DNA of 7,399 nt from an alpha proteobacterium 3107 (GTDB taxonomy: Bacteria > Pseudomonadota > Alphaproteobacteria > Rhodobacterales > Rhodobacteraceae). Made by a program: the position numbers and the translations under genes. The stretch is taken from assembly GCA_001483205.1 (NCBI GenBank), contig JPPB01000327.1:1-7399 (forward strand), in the 5' to 3' direction. Position 1 is the first letter of the stretch; every line of letters starts with the position of its first letter. Positions 1-6,439 of the stretch are shown piece after piece. A model generated the notes under the pieces. That model searched no databases and was not told where the DNA came from. It was given only the letters and a program-made list of their open reading frames with translations.

Positions 1-12
1 CCGTTCGGCCCT

Positions 13-190
13 GAAACGGTCCACCGGACCGTTTCCGAGACGGGCCTCACCCCCCGGCAGGCGCTTTAAACGCCTCAACCCTTTGGAACGTATGGACTTT
101 ATGGAAAAACCATCGCCAATGTGAAATATCGTGAAAAGCGCCCGCCCAGGCAGGCGGCTGCCCGGCTCAGCCAATATGCAGAGGCCTTTC
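13..190 (-). repeat. Palindrome-rich intergenic repeat, copy R1
   Basis: The core at 50-180, read on the minus strand, matches 6240-6370 on the plus strand without gaps: I count 111 of 131 identical bases. A 32-base block (134-165) is identical in all three copies. On the minus strand it forms a 7-bp G/C stem (139-145 with 150-156, one G-U pair) followed by four Ts. The next hairpin uses GGCG/CGCC arms around 64-75, and an ATGG/CCAT stem with a variable 5-base loop lies at 101-113. A perfect 10-bp hairpin with an ACC loop lies outside the core at 13-35, at nearly the same distance as a different hairpin in copy R2. The inner edge carries TATGCAGAGG at 175-184, a sequence seen again at the far edge of R2. 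The other end probably lies beyond the window. No coding signal is convincing here. Function is unknown; a MITE, a REP-like element or a structured RNA are all possible. Confidence 0.85.
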
Positions 191-233
191 AAAGACATAA
201 TCCGTTGCCTTGCGCATGTGAACCGCAATACGG

Positions 234-250
234 GCGAGCGTTTTTGTCGC
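234..250 (+). promoter_or_regulatory. Possible RegA/PrrA-type response-regulator box
   Basis: The 17 bases from 234 match a remembered RegA/PrrA consensus of Rhodobacter (GNGRCRNNTTNNGNCGC) at 9 of 11 defined positions, including the central TT and the GNCGC half. RegA/PrrA is known to regulate cbb3 oxidase genes in Rhodobacter. The site is centred about 56 bases upstream of the predicted transcription start, a plausible activator or repressor position. The motif is degenerate and GC-rich, so a chance match is quite possible. Confidence 0.25.
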
Positions 251-261
251 AGGACAGGCCG

Positions 262-280
262 ATTGCAGAAGACATGCAAT
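262..280. promoter_or_regulatory. Perfect palindrome overlapping the cco promoter (putative operator)
   Basis: ATTGCA at 262-267 and TGCAAT at 275-280 form a perfect inverted repeat with a 7-base spacer. It covers the proposed -35 hexamer and part of the -35/-10 spacer, the usual place for a repressor operator. It is not a canonical FNR/Anr/FixK site, which would be TTGAT-N4-ATCAA. A weaker related dyad, TTGCG-N9-CGCAA, lies upstream at 210-228. The binding protein cannot be named from the sequence. Confidence 0.4.
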
Positions 281-291
281 ATCTGTATAAA
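263..291 (+). promoter_or_regulatory. Sigma70-like promoter of the cco operon
   Basis: A -35 hexamer TTGCAG (263-268) and a -10 hexamer TATAAA (286-291) are separated by exactly 17 bases. Transcription would start near 298, about 17 bases before the leader ORF and 143 before ccoN. It is the best match I found upstream of ccoN. The call rests on hexamer quality and position alone. Confidence 0.55.
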
Positions 292-314
292 AACCCCGGA
301 TCAGGAGCATCATT

Positions 315-425
315 ATGATTTCAGGGCAGTTGAAAATCCTTGATGATCAACCTGTTAGCCTTCGCGAAGCGCGCGCCACCCCCAAGGCCCCGAAACGCCG
401 CTTCCGAAGAACTCAACCATCCTGA
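315..425 (+). CDS. Small leader ORF upstream of ccoN, 36 aa, unknown
   Basis: The ATG at 315 has AGGAG at 303-307, a 7-base spacing. The frame runs 36 codons to TGA at 423-425, ending 15 bases before ccoN. The peptide begins MISGQLKILDDQPVSLREAR and continues with a basic tail rich in Lys, Arg and Pro (APKRRFRRTQPS). It has no membrane segment, no cysteine and no histidine, so it does not look like an oxidase subunit or a metal carrier. It is the first frame with a good ribosome site after the predicted promoter, so if transcribed it should be translated, and it could couple translation into ccoN as a leader peptide. I do not recognise a family. It could instead be an untranslated leader with a chance Shine-Dalgarno sequence. 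Confidence 0.5.
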   Translation: MISGQLKILDDQPVSLREARATPKAPKRRFRRTQPS

Positions 426-440
426 TGACGAGGAGCAGGA

Positions 441-2036
441 ATGATGGAGCGTCTCTTTCTCTCTGCACTTGTGGCACTGGTCGGCCTGCTTGGCGTTATG
501 ATCGCAGGTTTCGGGCGCGAGGCCGGATATGTGCTGCACGGCTGGATCATTGTCGGTTTTTCCCTTGTTGCGCTCAAGCGTCTGCTCGACACTTGGTCAG
601 ACACTGATGAAAACACCCCCCTTGAATACAACGATGCCGTCATTCGCTTTGGCGTTCTTGCCACGTTTGTCTGGGGGCTGATCGGGTTTGTGGTCGGGGC
701 GGTCGTCGCCTGGCAGTTGGCCATCCCGTCGCTCAACGGAGACATGAGCTGGTCCAATTTCGGGCGTTTGCGGCCGGTTCATACCACCGGGGTCGTTTTC
801 GGATTTGGCGGGAACGCGCTGATCGCGACATCGTTCTATGTGGTTCAGCGGACATCCCGCGCGCGGCTTGTCGGGCGGACGATGCCCTGGCTGATCGTGC
901 TCTATTACAATCTGTTCGTGACCCTGGCGGCAACCGGTTATCTGCTTGGTATCACTCAGGGGCGGGAATATGCGGAACCCGAGTGGTATGCCGATCTGAT
1001 CCTGCTGCTGATCTGGGTCGCCTATCTTGTCACCTTTCTGCTGACCCTCGCGCGCCGGGCAGAGCCGCATATCTACGTCGCCAACTGGTATTATCTGGCC
1101 TTTATCGTCGTGATCGCGATGCTGCATATTGTCAATAATCTGGCTGTCCCGGTCTCTATCGCCGTGCCAAAGAGCTATTCGCTGTTTGCCGGTGTGCAGG
1201 ATGCGATGACGCAATGGTGGTATGGGCACAACGCCGTCGGTTTCCTGCTGACCGCCGGGTTTCTGGGTATGCTGTATTATTTCCTGCCCAAAGCGGCGGG
1301 GCGGCCCATCTATTCCTACCGGATGTCGATCATCGGTTTCTGGGGGATCACCTTTCTGTATCTCTGGGCCGGGTCGCATCACCTGCATTACACCGCGTTG
1401 CCGGAATGGGTTCAGGTGCTCGGCATGACCATGTCGGTTGTCCTGCTGGTGCCAAGCTGGGCCTCGGTGTTCAACGGCATCCTGACGCTGAACGGGGCAT
1501 GGGACAAGGTGCGCACGGACCCGGCGGTGCGTTTTATGATGGTCGCCATTCTGTTCTACGGCCTGTCAACCTTTGAAGGCTCTTTCATGTCAATAAAGCC
1601 GGTGAACGCGCTGAGCCACTATACGGACTGGACCGTGGGGCATGTTCACGCGGGCGCGCTCGGCTGGGTCGCCTTCATCACCTTCGGGTCGATGTATAAG
1701 CTGGTGCCCTGGATATGGAAGCGCGAGGGCATCTATTCGCTCCGGCTGGAGGCCCTGCATTTCTGGCTCGCCCTGTCAGGCACCCTTATCTATGTCGGTG
1801 CGATGTGGAACAGCGGCATCACCCAATCGCTGATGTGGCAGACCTATGATGATCAGGGGAACTTCATCTATTCCTTCCTCGATTCGGTTGAGGCGATGAA
1901 GCCCTACTACTGGGCCCGTGCCATCGGGGGGCTGCTCTATCTGATCGGGGCCTGTATCGGGGCCTACAACATCGCCATGACCATTCGCGGCCCGCGTCTG
2001 ACCACCGGTCAAGCCGTGGCCACCCCGGCGGAGTAA
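441..2036 (+). CDS. ccoN: cbb3-type cytochrome c oxidase subunit I (CcoN/FixN)
   Basis: Catalytic subunit of the cbb3 oxidase (EC 7.1.1.9): reduces O2 to water at the haem b3-CuB centre in the inner membrane and pumps protons. The 531-aa polytopic protein carries the C-family ligands. H114 ([11 protein letters not shown]) and H403 are expected low-spin haem b ligands and H401 ([10 protein letters not shown]) the haem b3 ligand. H263, H313 and H314 (AGSHHLHYT) bind CuB. Y307, six residues before the HH pair, fits the Tyr cross-linked to a CuB histidine in this family. E379 (TFEG) is the conserved glutamate. GREYAEPEW (174-182) is a CcoN signature. About 50 extra N-terminal residues with membrane segments near 5-24 and 33-48 are usual in alphaproteobacterial CcoN. 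Start: AGGAG at 431-435 serves ATG 441 (5-base spacing) or the adjacent ATG 444 (8 bases); 444 is equally plausible. First structural gene of the operon; ccoO follows after 4 bases. Confidence 0.98.
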   Translation: MMERLFLSALVALVGLLGVMIAGFGREAGYVLHGWIIVGFSLVALKRLLDTWSDTDENTPLEYNDAVIRFGVLATFVWGLIGFVVGAVVAWQLAIPSLNGDMSWSNFGRLRPVHTTGVVFGFGGNALIATSFYVVQRTSRARLVGRTMPWLIVLYYNLFVTLAATGYLLGITQGREYAEPEWYADLILLLIWVAYLVTFLLTLARRAEPHIYVANWYYLAFIVVIAMLHIVNNLAVPVSIAVPKSYSLFAGVQDAMTQWWYGHNAVGFLLTAGFLGMLYYFLPKAAGRPIYSYRMSIIGFWGITFLYLWAGSHHLHYTALPEWVQVLGMTMSVVLLVPSWASVFNGILTLNGAWDKVRTDPAVRFMMVAILFYGLSTFEGSFMSIKPVNALSHYTDWTVGHVHAGALGWVAFITFGSMYKLVPWIWKREGIYSLRLEALHFWLALSGTLIYVGAMWNSGITQSLMWQTYDDQGNFIYSFLDSVEAMKPYYWARAIGGLLYLIGACIGAYNIAMTIRGPRLTTGQAVATPAE

Positions 2037-2040
2037 CCCC

Positions 2041-2772
2041 ATGCCAAAGCTGCACCAGAAACTGGAACGCAATTCCATCGGCTTTACGCTGATGATCCTG
2101 TTTGCCGCCTCGATTGGCGGGATCGTGGAAATCACACCGCTGTTCACCATCGAAAACACGATCGAAAAGGTCGAGGGGATGCGCCCCTACACGCCGCTGG
2201 AACAGGCGGGCCGTGACATCTATGTCCGCGAGGGCTGCTATGCCTGCCACAGCCAGATGATCCGCACCCTGCGATCAGATGTTGACCGCTACGGGCATTT
2301 CTCGCTGGCCGCCGAAAGCATGTATGATCATCCGTTTCAGTGGGGGTCCAAACGGACCGGCCCCGATCTTGCGCGCATCGGCGGCAAATACTCGGATGCC
2401 TGGCATGTCGCCCACCTGATCGCCCCGCGTGAGTTTGTCAAAGGCTCGGTGATGCCCGGCTATCCGTTCCTGGCGGAAACCCTTCTTGATACCGGCTATA
2501 TCACGGCAAGGTTGCGGGCGCTGTCCCGCACGGGCGTTCCCTATTCCGAAGAGCAGATTGCAAATGCCGAGCGCGACGCCAGAGCACAGGCGGACCCGGA
2601 GGCCGAATATGAGGGCGAACTGATCGACGCCTATGGCGAAAATGTTCAGGTCCGGGACTTTGACGGCAACCCGCGGGCGGTGACAGAGATGGACGCGCTT
2701 GTTGCCTATCTTCAGGTGCTCGGAACCATGGTGGATGTGGATGCGCTGAGCGCAGAGGAGTTGATCCGATGA
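2041..2772 (+). CDS. ccoO: cbb3-type cytochrome c oxidase subunit II, monohaem (CcoO/FixO)
   Basis: Membrane-anchored monohaem cytochrome c that passes electrons from CcoP to the low-spin haem b of CcoN. The 243-aa protein has one N-terminal membrane anchor near residues 12-33. The periplasmic domain carries the haem-binding C66-Y-A-C69-H70 ([13 protein letters not shown]), with M138 (SVMPGYPF) as the likely distal haem ligand. [18 protein letters not shown] (101-118) is typical of CcoO. Length is normal for the family. The start lies 4 bases after the ccoN stop, with GGAG (2030-2033) overlapping the end of ccoN at 7-base spacing. Its stop overlaps the ccoQ start in an ATGA arrangement, pointing to translational coupling. 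Confidence 0.98.
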   Translation: MPKLHQKLERNSIGFTLMILFAASIGGIVEITPLFTIENTIEKVEGMRPYTPLEQAGRDIYVREGCYACHSQMIRTLRSDVDRYGHFSLAAESMYDHPFQWGSKRTGPDLARIGGKYSDAWHVAHLIAPREFVKGSVMPGYPFLAETLLDTGYITARLRALSRTGVPYSEEQIANAERDARAQADPEAEYEGELIDAYGENVQVRDFDGNPRAVTEMDALVAYLQVLGTMVDVDALSAEELIR

Positions 2773-2936
2773 CACAACATGACGCTGTGCTGGTTTTTGC
2801 CAAAAGCTGGGGCGCGCTTTACCTGCTGGTCTTTTTTGTGGCCGCCGTCATCTGGACCTATTGGCCGGGCCGGAAATCGACCTTCGATGACGCCTCAAAG
2901 CGCCCGCTTGACGAGGACGACACCCCATGCAGGTAG
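2769..2936 (+). CDS. ccoQ: cbb3-type oxidase small subunit IV (CcoQ/FixQ)
   Basis: A 55-aa single-span membrane peptide in the invariant ccoQ position between ccoO and ccoP. The membrane segment is about residues 14-32 ([20 protein letters not shown]), followed by [19 protein letters not shown], the short acidic cytoplasmic tail typical of CcoQ. It has no haem or metal motif. In Rhodobacter and Bradyrhizobium CcoQ helps assembly or stability of CcoP in the complex; that role is inferred here from family and position. ATG 2769 overlaps the ccoO stop (ATGA), and the frame ends at TAG 2934-2936, 10 bases inside ccoP, so translation of all three genes looks coupled. Confidence 0.93.
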   Translation: MTQHDAVLVFAKSWGALYLLVFFVAAVIWTYWPGRKSTFDDASKRPLDEDDTPCR

Positions 2937-3799
2937 AAAAAGACGACATTTCCGGCCAACAGACCACCGGCCATGAGTGGGACGGGATCAAAGAACTGAA
3001 TACCCCGGTGCCAAAATCGGTGATCTGGGTCTATGCCCTCTCGATTGTCTTCACGCTGGCGGTCTGGCTGTTGTATCCGTCTGTGCCTTTTGGGCCGGAC
3101 TATTTTCGCGGTCTGATCGGCACAACGTCCCGCGAGACCATCCTCGAACAGGTCGAAACCGCACAGGCAACGCGCGCGGCATTCGGGCAAGAGCTGGTTG
3201 ACCGAGACCTGTATGCTCTGGCCGCAGACGCGGATGTTCGGGCGCGCCACGAAGCCGCCGCCGCCGTTCTGTTCAATGACAACTGCGCCGCCTGTCACGG
3301 AACCGACCTGAAAGGTCAGATGAATTTCCCCAACCTGCTGGATGACGCATGGCTGTTCAGCGACGACCCGGAACAGATTGAACTGATCCTGCGCTATGGC
3401 ATCAACGCCGCCCATGACGAAACACAATACAGCATCATGCCTGCATTCGGCCATGACGGGATACTGGAACGCGCCGCGATCCGGGATGCGACGGAATATG
3501 TGCTGTTCCTGTCCGGCGCGGACCATGACAGAGACGCCGCCGCCCGTGGCGCAGAGGTCTATGCCTCGGAATGTGCCGACTGCCATGGCGAAAACGGCCA
3601 GGGCAATGGCATCGGTGCCCCGAACCTCACGGATGGTTTCTGGCTCTATGGCGGGGATCGTGACGCCATCTATGACAGCCTGAACAAGGGCCGTGCCGGG
3701 GTGATGCCGTTCTGGGAGGGCCGCCTGAGTGATGCAGAAATCCGCAAGCTGGTCCTTTATCTGCAATGGAGCCGCGCGAATGGAAAAGACGGAGACTGA
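2927..3799 (+). CDS. ccoP: cbb3-type cytochrome c oxidase subunit III, dihaem (CcoP/FixP)
   Basis: Dihaem cytochrome c, the electron entry subunit that accepts electrons from soluble or membrane cytochrome c and hands them to CcoO. The 290-aa protein starts with a cytoplasmic segment containing HEWDGIKELNTPVP (16-29), the hallmark of CcoP, then one membrane span near 32-50. Two periplasmic haem c domains follow: C120-A-A-C123-H124 with likely Met ligand M171 (IMPAFG), and C216-A-D-C219-H220 with likely Met ligand M260 (VMPFWEG). It ends shortly after LVLYLQW. Size and order match the family. The start overlaps the end of ccoQ by 10 bases, and the 3' end overlaps the following 54-codon ORF by 20 bases. 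Confidence 0.98.
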   Translation: MQVEKDDISGQQTTGHEWDGIKELNTPVPKSVIWVYALSIVFTLAVWLLYPSVPFGPDYFRGLIGTTSRETILEQVETAQATRAAFGQELVDRDLYALAADADVRARHEAAAAVLFNDNCAACHGTDLKGQMNFPNLLDDAWLFSDDPEQIELILRYGINAAHDETQYSIMPAFGHDGILERAAIRDATEYVLFLSGADHDRDAAARGAEVYASECADCHGENGQGNGIGAPNLTDGFWLYGGDRDAIYDSLNKGRAGVMPFWEGRLSDAEIRKLVLYLQWSRANGKDGD

Positions 3800-3944
3800 C
3801 CGCCGCTTTCGCAACGGGATGTTTGCGGTCATGTGCCTTTTGCTTGTGGCCTATGGTGCATATAAGTTCCGCATGATCTCTCTGGCCTTTTCTGTCTGGG
3901 ACGGGCAGGTCATCGAGGTTCGCGGCGGGCTTGCAGCAAAATGA
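3780..3944 (+). CDS. Unrecognised 54-aa single-span membrane peptide in the ccoG/ccoH position
   Basis: The frame from ATG 3780 gives 54 residues: a basic N-terminus (EKTETDRRFRN), a membrane segment near 14-28 (MFAVMCLLLVAYGAY), then a short tail ending VWDGQVIEVRGGLAAK. Positive-inside reading puts the N-terminus in the cytoplasm. It overlaps ccoP by 20 bases, and its TGA overlaps the ccoI start (ATGA), so it sits inside a coupled operon and is probably translated. In most Rhodobacterales this slot holds ccoG (iron-sulfur copper reductase) and ccoH (about 150 aa, FixH domain). Neither is here. The peptide has no FixH-like periplasmic domain, Cys pair or CxxC, so I cannot call it CcoH. It might be a reduced CcoH replacement or a new assembly or stability peptide. 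The frame is also open upstream from ATG 3729, inside ccoP, but that start would give a 53-bp larger overlap and is less likely. Confidence 0.7.
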   Translation: MEKTETDRRFRNGMFAVMCLLLVAYGAYKFRMISLAFSVWDGQVIEVRGGLAAK

Positions 3945-6049
3945 GCGATACGATGCTGAAAGAAGCGCGCTTCAGCATCGCCGGGATGCGCTGTGGCGGC
4001 TGTGCGATTGCACTGGAGAAACGCCTGAGACAAACGCCCGGTGTCAGCGCCGCACGGGTCAATGCCACCACCCACGGGCTGATTGTCCGGTTTGATGCGG
4101 GCGCGCTTTCTGCCCGGCAGATCGAGGCCGTGGTGGGGGCCGCCGGATACGCGGCGCATCCCGACAACTCTGCACATCAGCCGCCTGAGCACAAGGCCGG
4201 AGTCCTGGCCGAACTGGCCGTTGCCGGGTTTGGCATGATGAATGTTATGCTGTTTTCCGTTGCCGTCTGGTCCGGGCTGACCTCGGATATGGGCGCGGCA
4301 ACGGTGCAGTTTATGAACCGGGCGGCGGCGGCACTGGCCACGCCGGTCATTTTCTTCGCGGCGCGCCCTTTTTACGGCCCGGCCTTCGCGGCCATCACAT
4401 CGCGGCGCATGACGATGGACGTTGCCATCAGTTTCGCGATTTTCGGCACATATTTCGCAAGTCTCATCGAGACCATGAACGGGCGGGATCATGTATATTT
4501 TGACGCCGCCATTGCGCTGACATTCTTCCTGCTTGTCGGTCGCCAACTGGATCACATGCTGCGCCGCAGGTCTTCGACCGCTGCGAAGACATTGCGGACC
4601 CTGATCCGGCCTGACTGCCAGCGCATCCGGGCGGACGGAACATCCGAACAGGTCAGCGTGAAAGCGCTTACATCCGGCGACATCGTTTTTGTCCCGAGGG
4701 GAGAGCGCGCCCCCGCCGATGGGGTTTTGCTGTCCGGGCAGGCGGCCTTTGACGAAAGCATACTGACGGGCGAAAGTGCGGCGGCAACAAAACAGGCGGG
4801 CGACACACTCTTTGCCGGGACGCTCAATCTGGGCGACCCCTGCCGTTTCAGGGTTGAACAGGCGAGCAAGGGCAGTTCTCTGGAGCAGGTTTCGCGGCTG
4901 ATTGATCAGGCCTCGGCAGAGAAGGGGCAGAGACAGCAATTCGCCGACAGGTTTGCAGCCGGCTATGGCCCGTTTGTCCTGATCAGCGCGGCGCTGGCAT
5001 TTTCGTTCTGGTTCTTTGCGCTTGGCGCGGACGTGCAGAGGGCGTTTGAAATCGCGGTTGCGGTTCTGGTGGTGACCTGCCCCTGCGCCGCCGGTCTCGC
5101 CACCCCCGCCGTCGCGTCAAGGGCCGCCAATCTGCTGCTGGAGAAGGGCGTCATTGTCAAAAGCGGGGCGGCGCTTGAGGCCCTTGCCGTTGCCGATCAG
5201 TTCGTTTGCGACAAGACCGGGACTTTGAGTGTGTTGCAGCCGTTACAGCACAAACCCGATCATGCCGATGCTGACCGGCTGAGTGCGCTGGCGCGGGCAA
5301 GCTCTCACCCGGTGGCCCGCGCCATTGCGCCCCTTTCATCGGCGGCCCCGGCTTTCAGTGTCTGCGAGTTGCCGGGGCAGGGCCTTCGGGATGATCAGGG
5401 CAACACCCTTGGGTCAGCGGAGTTTGTCGGGGCGTCGGGTGCGGCGGATTCGGCAATCACCGGCCCGGAAATCTGGTTCAGACAGAACGGGCAGGCCCCG
5501 GCCCGGATTGCGCTTTCAGAGCAGCCCCGCGACGGGTTGAAAGGCTTTGTCAATGATCTTCGGGCGGATGGCACAAATTGTTTGCTGCTGTCCGGGGATC
5601 GCGCCCCGAACGTCACCGAATTTGCCCGCAGGAACGGCATTTCATGTGCAGAAGGGGCCTGTAAGCCCGATGGCAAACTGCACCGGATTCAGGCGCTTCA
5701 GGCAGAGGGCCGGGTGGTCGCCATGCTGGGGGACGGTATAAATGATGCCGCGGCGCTTAGCACAGCCGATGTTTCCCTGTCTTTCGGAGAGGCCTCAGAG
5801 GTCGCCCGCAATGCAGCAGACATCATCATCGTCGGGTCTTCGCTCAGAGCGATACCGCAGACCCGGAAGATGGCGAAGGTGGCCCGCCGACGCATGACCG
5901 AGAACCTGACCTTTGCGGCGCTCTATAATGTGGCCACCGTGCCGGTCGCCATAGCCGGGCTGCTGACGCCCTTTTGGGCGGCAATATTCATGTCAAGCTC
6001 GTCGGTCCTTGTGATGCTTAATGCCTGCCGGATGAGGCCGCTCAGATGA
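3941..6049 (+). CDS. ccoI: Copper-translocating P1B-type ATPase for cbb3 assembly (CcoI/FixI)
   Basis: Inner-membrane copper ATPase that delivers copper for the CuB site of CcoN. Its 702 residues show an N-terminal HMA domain with a C18-G-G-C21 copper site (GMRCGGCAIALEK) and membrane helices near 91-110, 128-145, 158-176 and 186-200. TGES is at 276-279 in the actuator domain. The metal-site helix has C380-P-C382. The phosphorylated Asp is D424 in DKTGTLS, with SHPVARAI (455-462) of the nucleotide domain and GDGINDAAAL (597-606) after it. The C-terminal helix MSSSSVLVMLNACRM is typical of the CcoI/FixI branch. The residue after CPCA is Ala (CPCAAGLATP) where Leu is more usual; this is probably a neutral variation. 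The start overlaps the stop of the 54-codon ORF, and the stop overlaps ccoS. The length is slightly short for the family but all domains are present. Confidence 0.97.
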   Translation: MSDTMLKEARFSIAGMRCGGCAIALEKRLRQTPGVSAARVNATTHGLIVRFDAGALSARQIEAVVGAAGYAAHPDNSAHQPPEHKAGVLAELAVAGFGMMNVMLFSVAVWSGLTSDMGAATVQFMNRAAAALATPVIFFAARPFYGPAFAAITSRRMTMDVAISFAIFGTYFASLIETMNGRDHVYFDAAIALTFFLLVGRQLDHMLRRRSSTAAKTLRTLIRPDCQRIRADGTSEQVSVKALTSGDIVFVPRGERAPADGVLLSGQAAFDESILTGESAAATKQAGDTLFAGTLNLGDPCRFRVEQASKGSSLEQVSRLIDQASAEKGQRQQFADRFAAGYGPFVLISAALAFSFWFFALGADVQRAFEIAVAVLVVTCPCAAGLATPAVASRAANLLLEKGVIVKSGAALEALAVADQFVCDKTGTLSVLQPLQHKPDHADADRLSALARASSHPVARAIAPLSSAAPAFSVCELPGQGLRDDQGNTLGSAEFVGASGAADSAITGPEIWFRQNGQAPARIALSEQPRDGLKGFVNDLRADGTNCLLLSGDRAPNVTEFARRNGISCAEGACKPDGKLHRIQALQAEGRVVAMLGDGINDAAALSTADVSLSFGEASEVARNAADIIIVGSSLRAIPQTRKMAKVARRRMTENLTFAALYNVATVPVAIAGLLTPFWAAIFMSSSSVLVMLNACRMRPLR

Positions 6050-6201
6050 CCGCGTTGCTTTATCTGATACCGGTGGCGCTGTTCCTGGGGGGTGTCTTTC
6101 TGCTGGCGTTCAGATGGTGCCTGCGAACGGGGCAATTCGATGATCCCGAAGGGGACCGCTACCGCATTCTCGATGATGATGACGATGTGCCGCTGAGGTA
6201 A
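6046..6201 (+). CDS. ccoS: cbb3-type oxidase assembly protein CcoS (FixS)
   Basis: A 51-aa single-span protein with an N-terminal membrane segment (residues 3-22, ALLYLIPVALFLGGVFLLAF) and the CcoS signature WCLRTGQFDDPEGDRYRIL (24-42), followed by an acidic run DDDDD. In Rhodobacter capsulatus CcoS is needed for haem and copper insertion into the oxidase. The ATG at 6046 overlaps the ccoI stop (ATGA), fitting the ccoI-ccoS pairing. It is the last gene of the operon; a terminator-like hairpin follows about 60 bases downstream. The C-terminus (VPLR) is short but within the family range. Confidence 0.95.
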   Translation: MTALLYLIPVALFLGGVFLLAFRWCLRTGQFDDPEGDRYRILDDDDDVPLR

Positions 6202-6237
6202 GCCCTGGCGTTTCAGGTGCATTGCCGGGAAAAGTCT

Positions 6238-6437
6238 TCTGCATATTGGTCAAACCGGGCAGCCGCCTGCCTGGGCGGGCGCTTTTTCCGACATTCTAAA
6301 TTGGCAATGGTCTCCCCATAAAGTCCATACGCAGCAACAGGTTGAGGCGTTCAAAGCGCCTGCCGGGGGGCAGGCAGGAGCTGCCCGGTCTTGCGACCGG
6401 GCGGGACAGGTTGGCCACCGATACACCCTTATGCAGA
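6238..6437 (+). repeat. Palindrome-rich intergenic repeat, copy R2 (possibly complete, about 200 bp)
   Basis: The core at 6240-6370 is 111/131 identical to the reverse complement of 50-180 with no gaps, and 6255-6286 is identical in all three copies. Flanking TCTGCATA (6238-6245) and TATGCAGA (6430-6437) are inverted and could be element ends; the right end extends to the 10-mer TATGCAGAGG found at 175-184 beside R1. Internal structure: a terminator-like stem (6264-6281), a GGCG/CGCC hairpin near 6344-6361, and CCTGCC/GGCAGG arms at 6359-6374 that compete with it. A perfect 8-bp hairpin with loop TTGC lies at 6383-6402. ACCGGGCAGC (6254-6263) can also pair with GCTGCCCGGT (6380-6389). The element fills the gap between convergent ccoS and the DUF2189 gene, and its right edge touches the DUF2189 stop codon. 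I see no clear target-site duplication and no ORF. The family is not recognised. Confidence 0.85.
6264..6287 (+). terminator. Rho-independent terminator-like hairpin after ccoS
   Basis: The arms 6264-6270 (CGCCTGC) and 6275-6281 (GCGGGCG) pair over 7 bp with one G-U and a CTGG loop, followed by CTTTTT. It lies 62 bases after the ccoS stop in the sense orientation, as expected for the end of the cco operon. The hairpin belongs to the repeat, so it may have come with the element. The same structure appears in R3 (7348-7370) and, on the minus strand, in R1 (134-156). Confidence 0.55.
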
Positions 6438-6439
6438 GG

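Noticed and set aside
92..123. Ten-codon ORF (MDFMEKPSPM) with a parallel ten-codon frame in R2 (MDFMGRPLPI)
   Set aside because: The frame is short, has no ribosome site, and R3 appears to lack the stop; the similarity follows from repeat identity and the ATGG/CCAT stem.
121..318. 65-codon frame from position 121 across R1 and the promoter region
   Set aside because: There is no Shine-Dalgarno sequence, it runs through the repeat and the promoter, and it has no recognisable domain.
340..350. TTGATGATCAA as an FNR/FixK box
   Set aside because: The half-sites are separated by 1 base instead of 4, and the site lies downstream of the predicted promoter and inside a likely coding frame.
597..1388. 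Long minus-strand frame inside ccoN
   Set aside because: It has no family features and shadows the catalytic subunit; GC-rich codon use leaves antisense frames open.
5078..5110. CPCAAGLATP in CcoI as a sign of a non-functional pump
   Set aside because: Both Cys residues, the Pro, D424, TGES and GDGIND are intact; a Leu to Ala change beside the motif is not evidence of inactivation.
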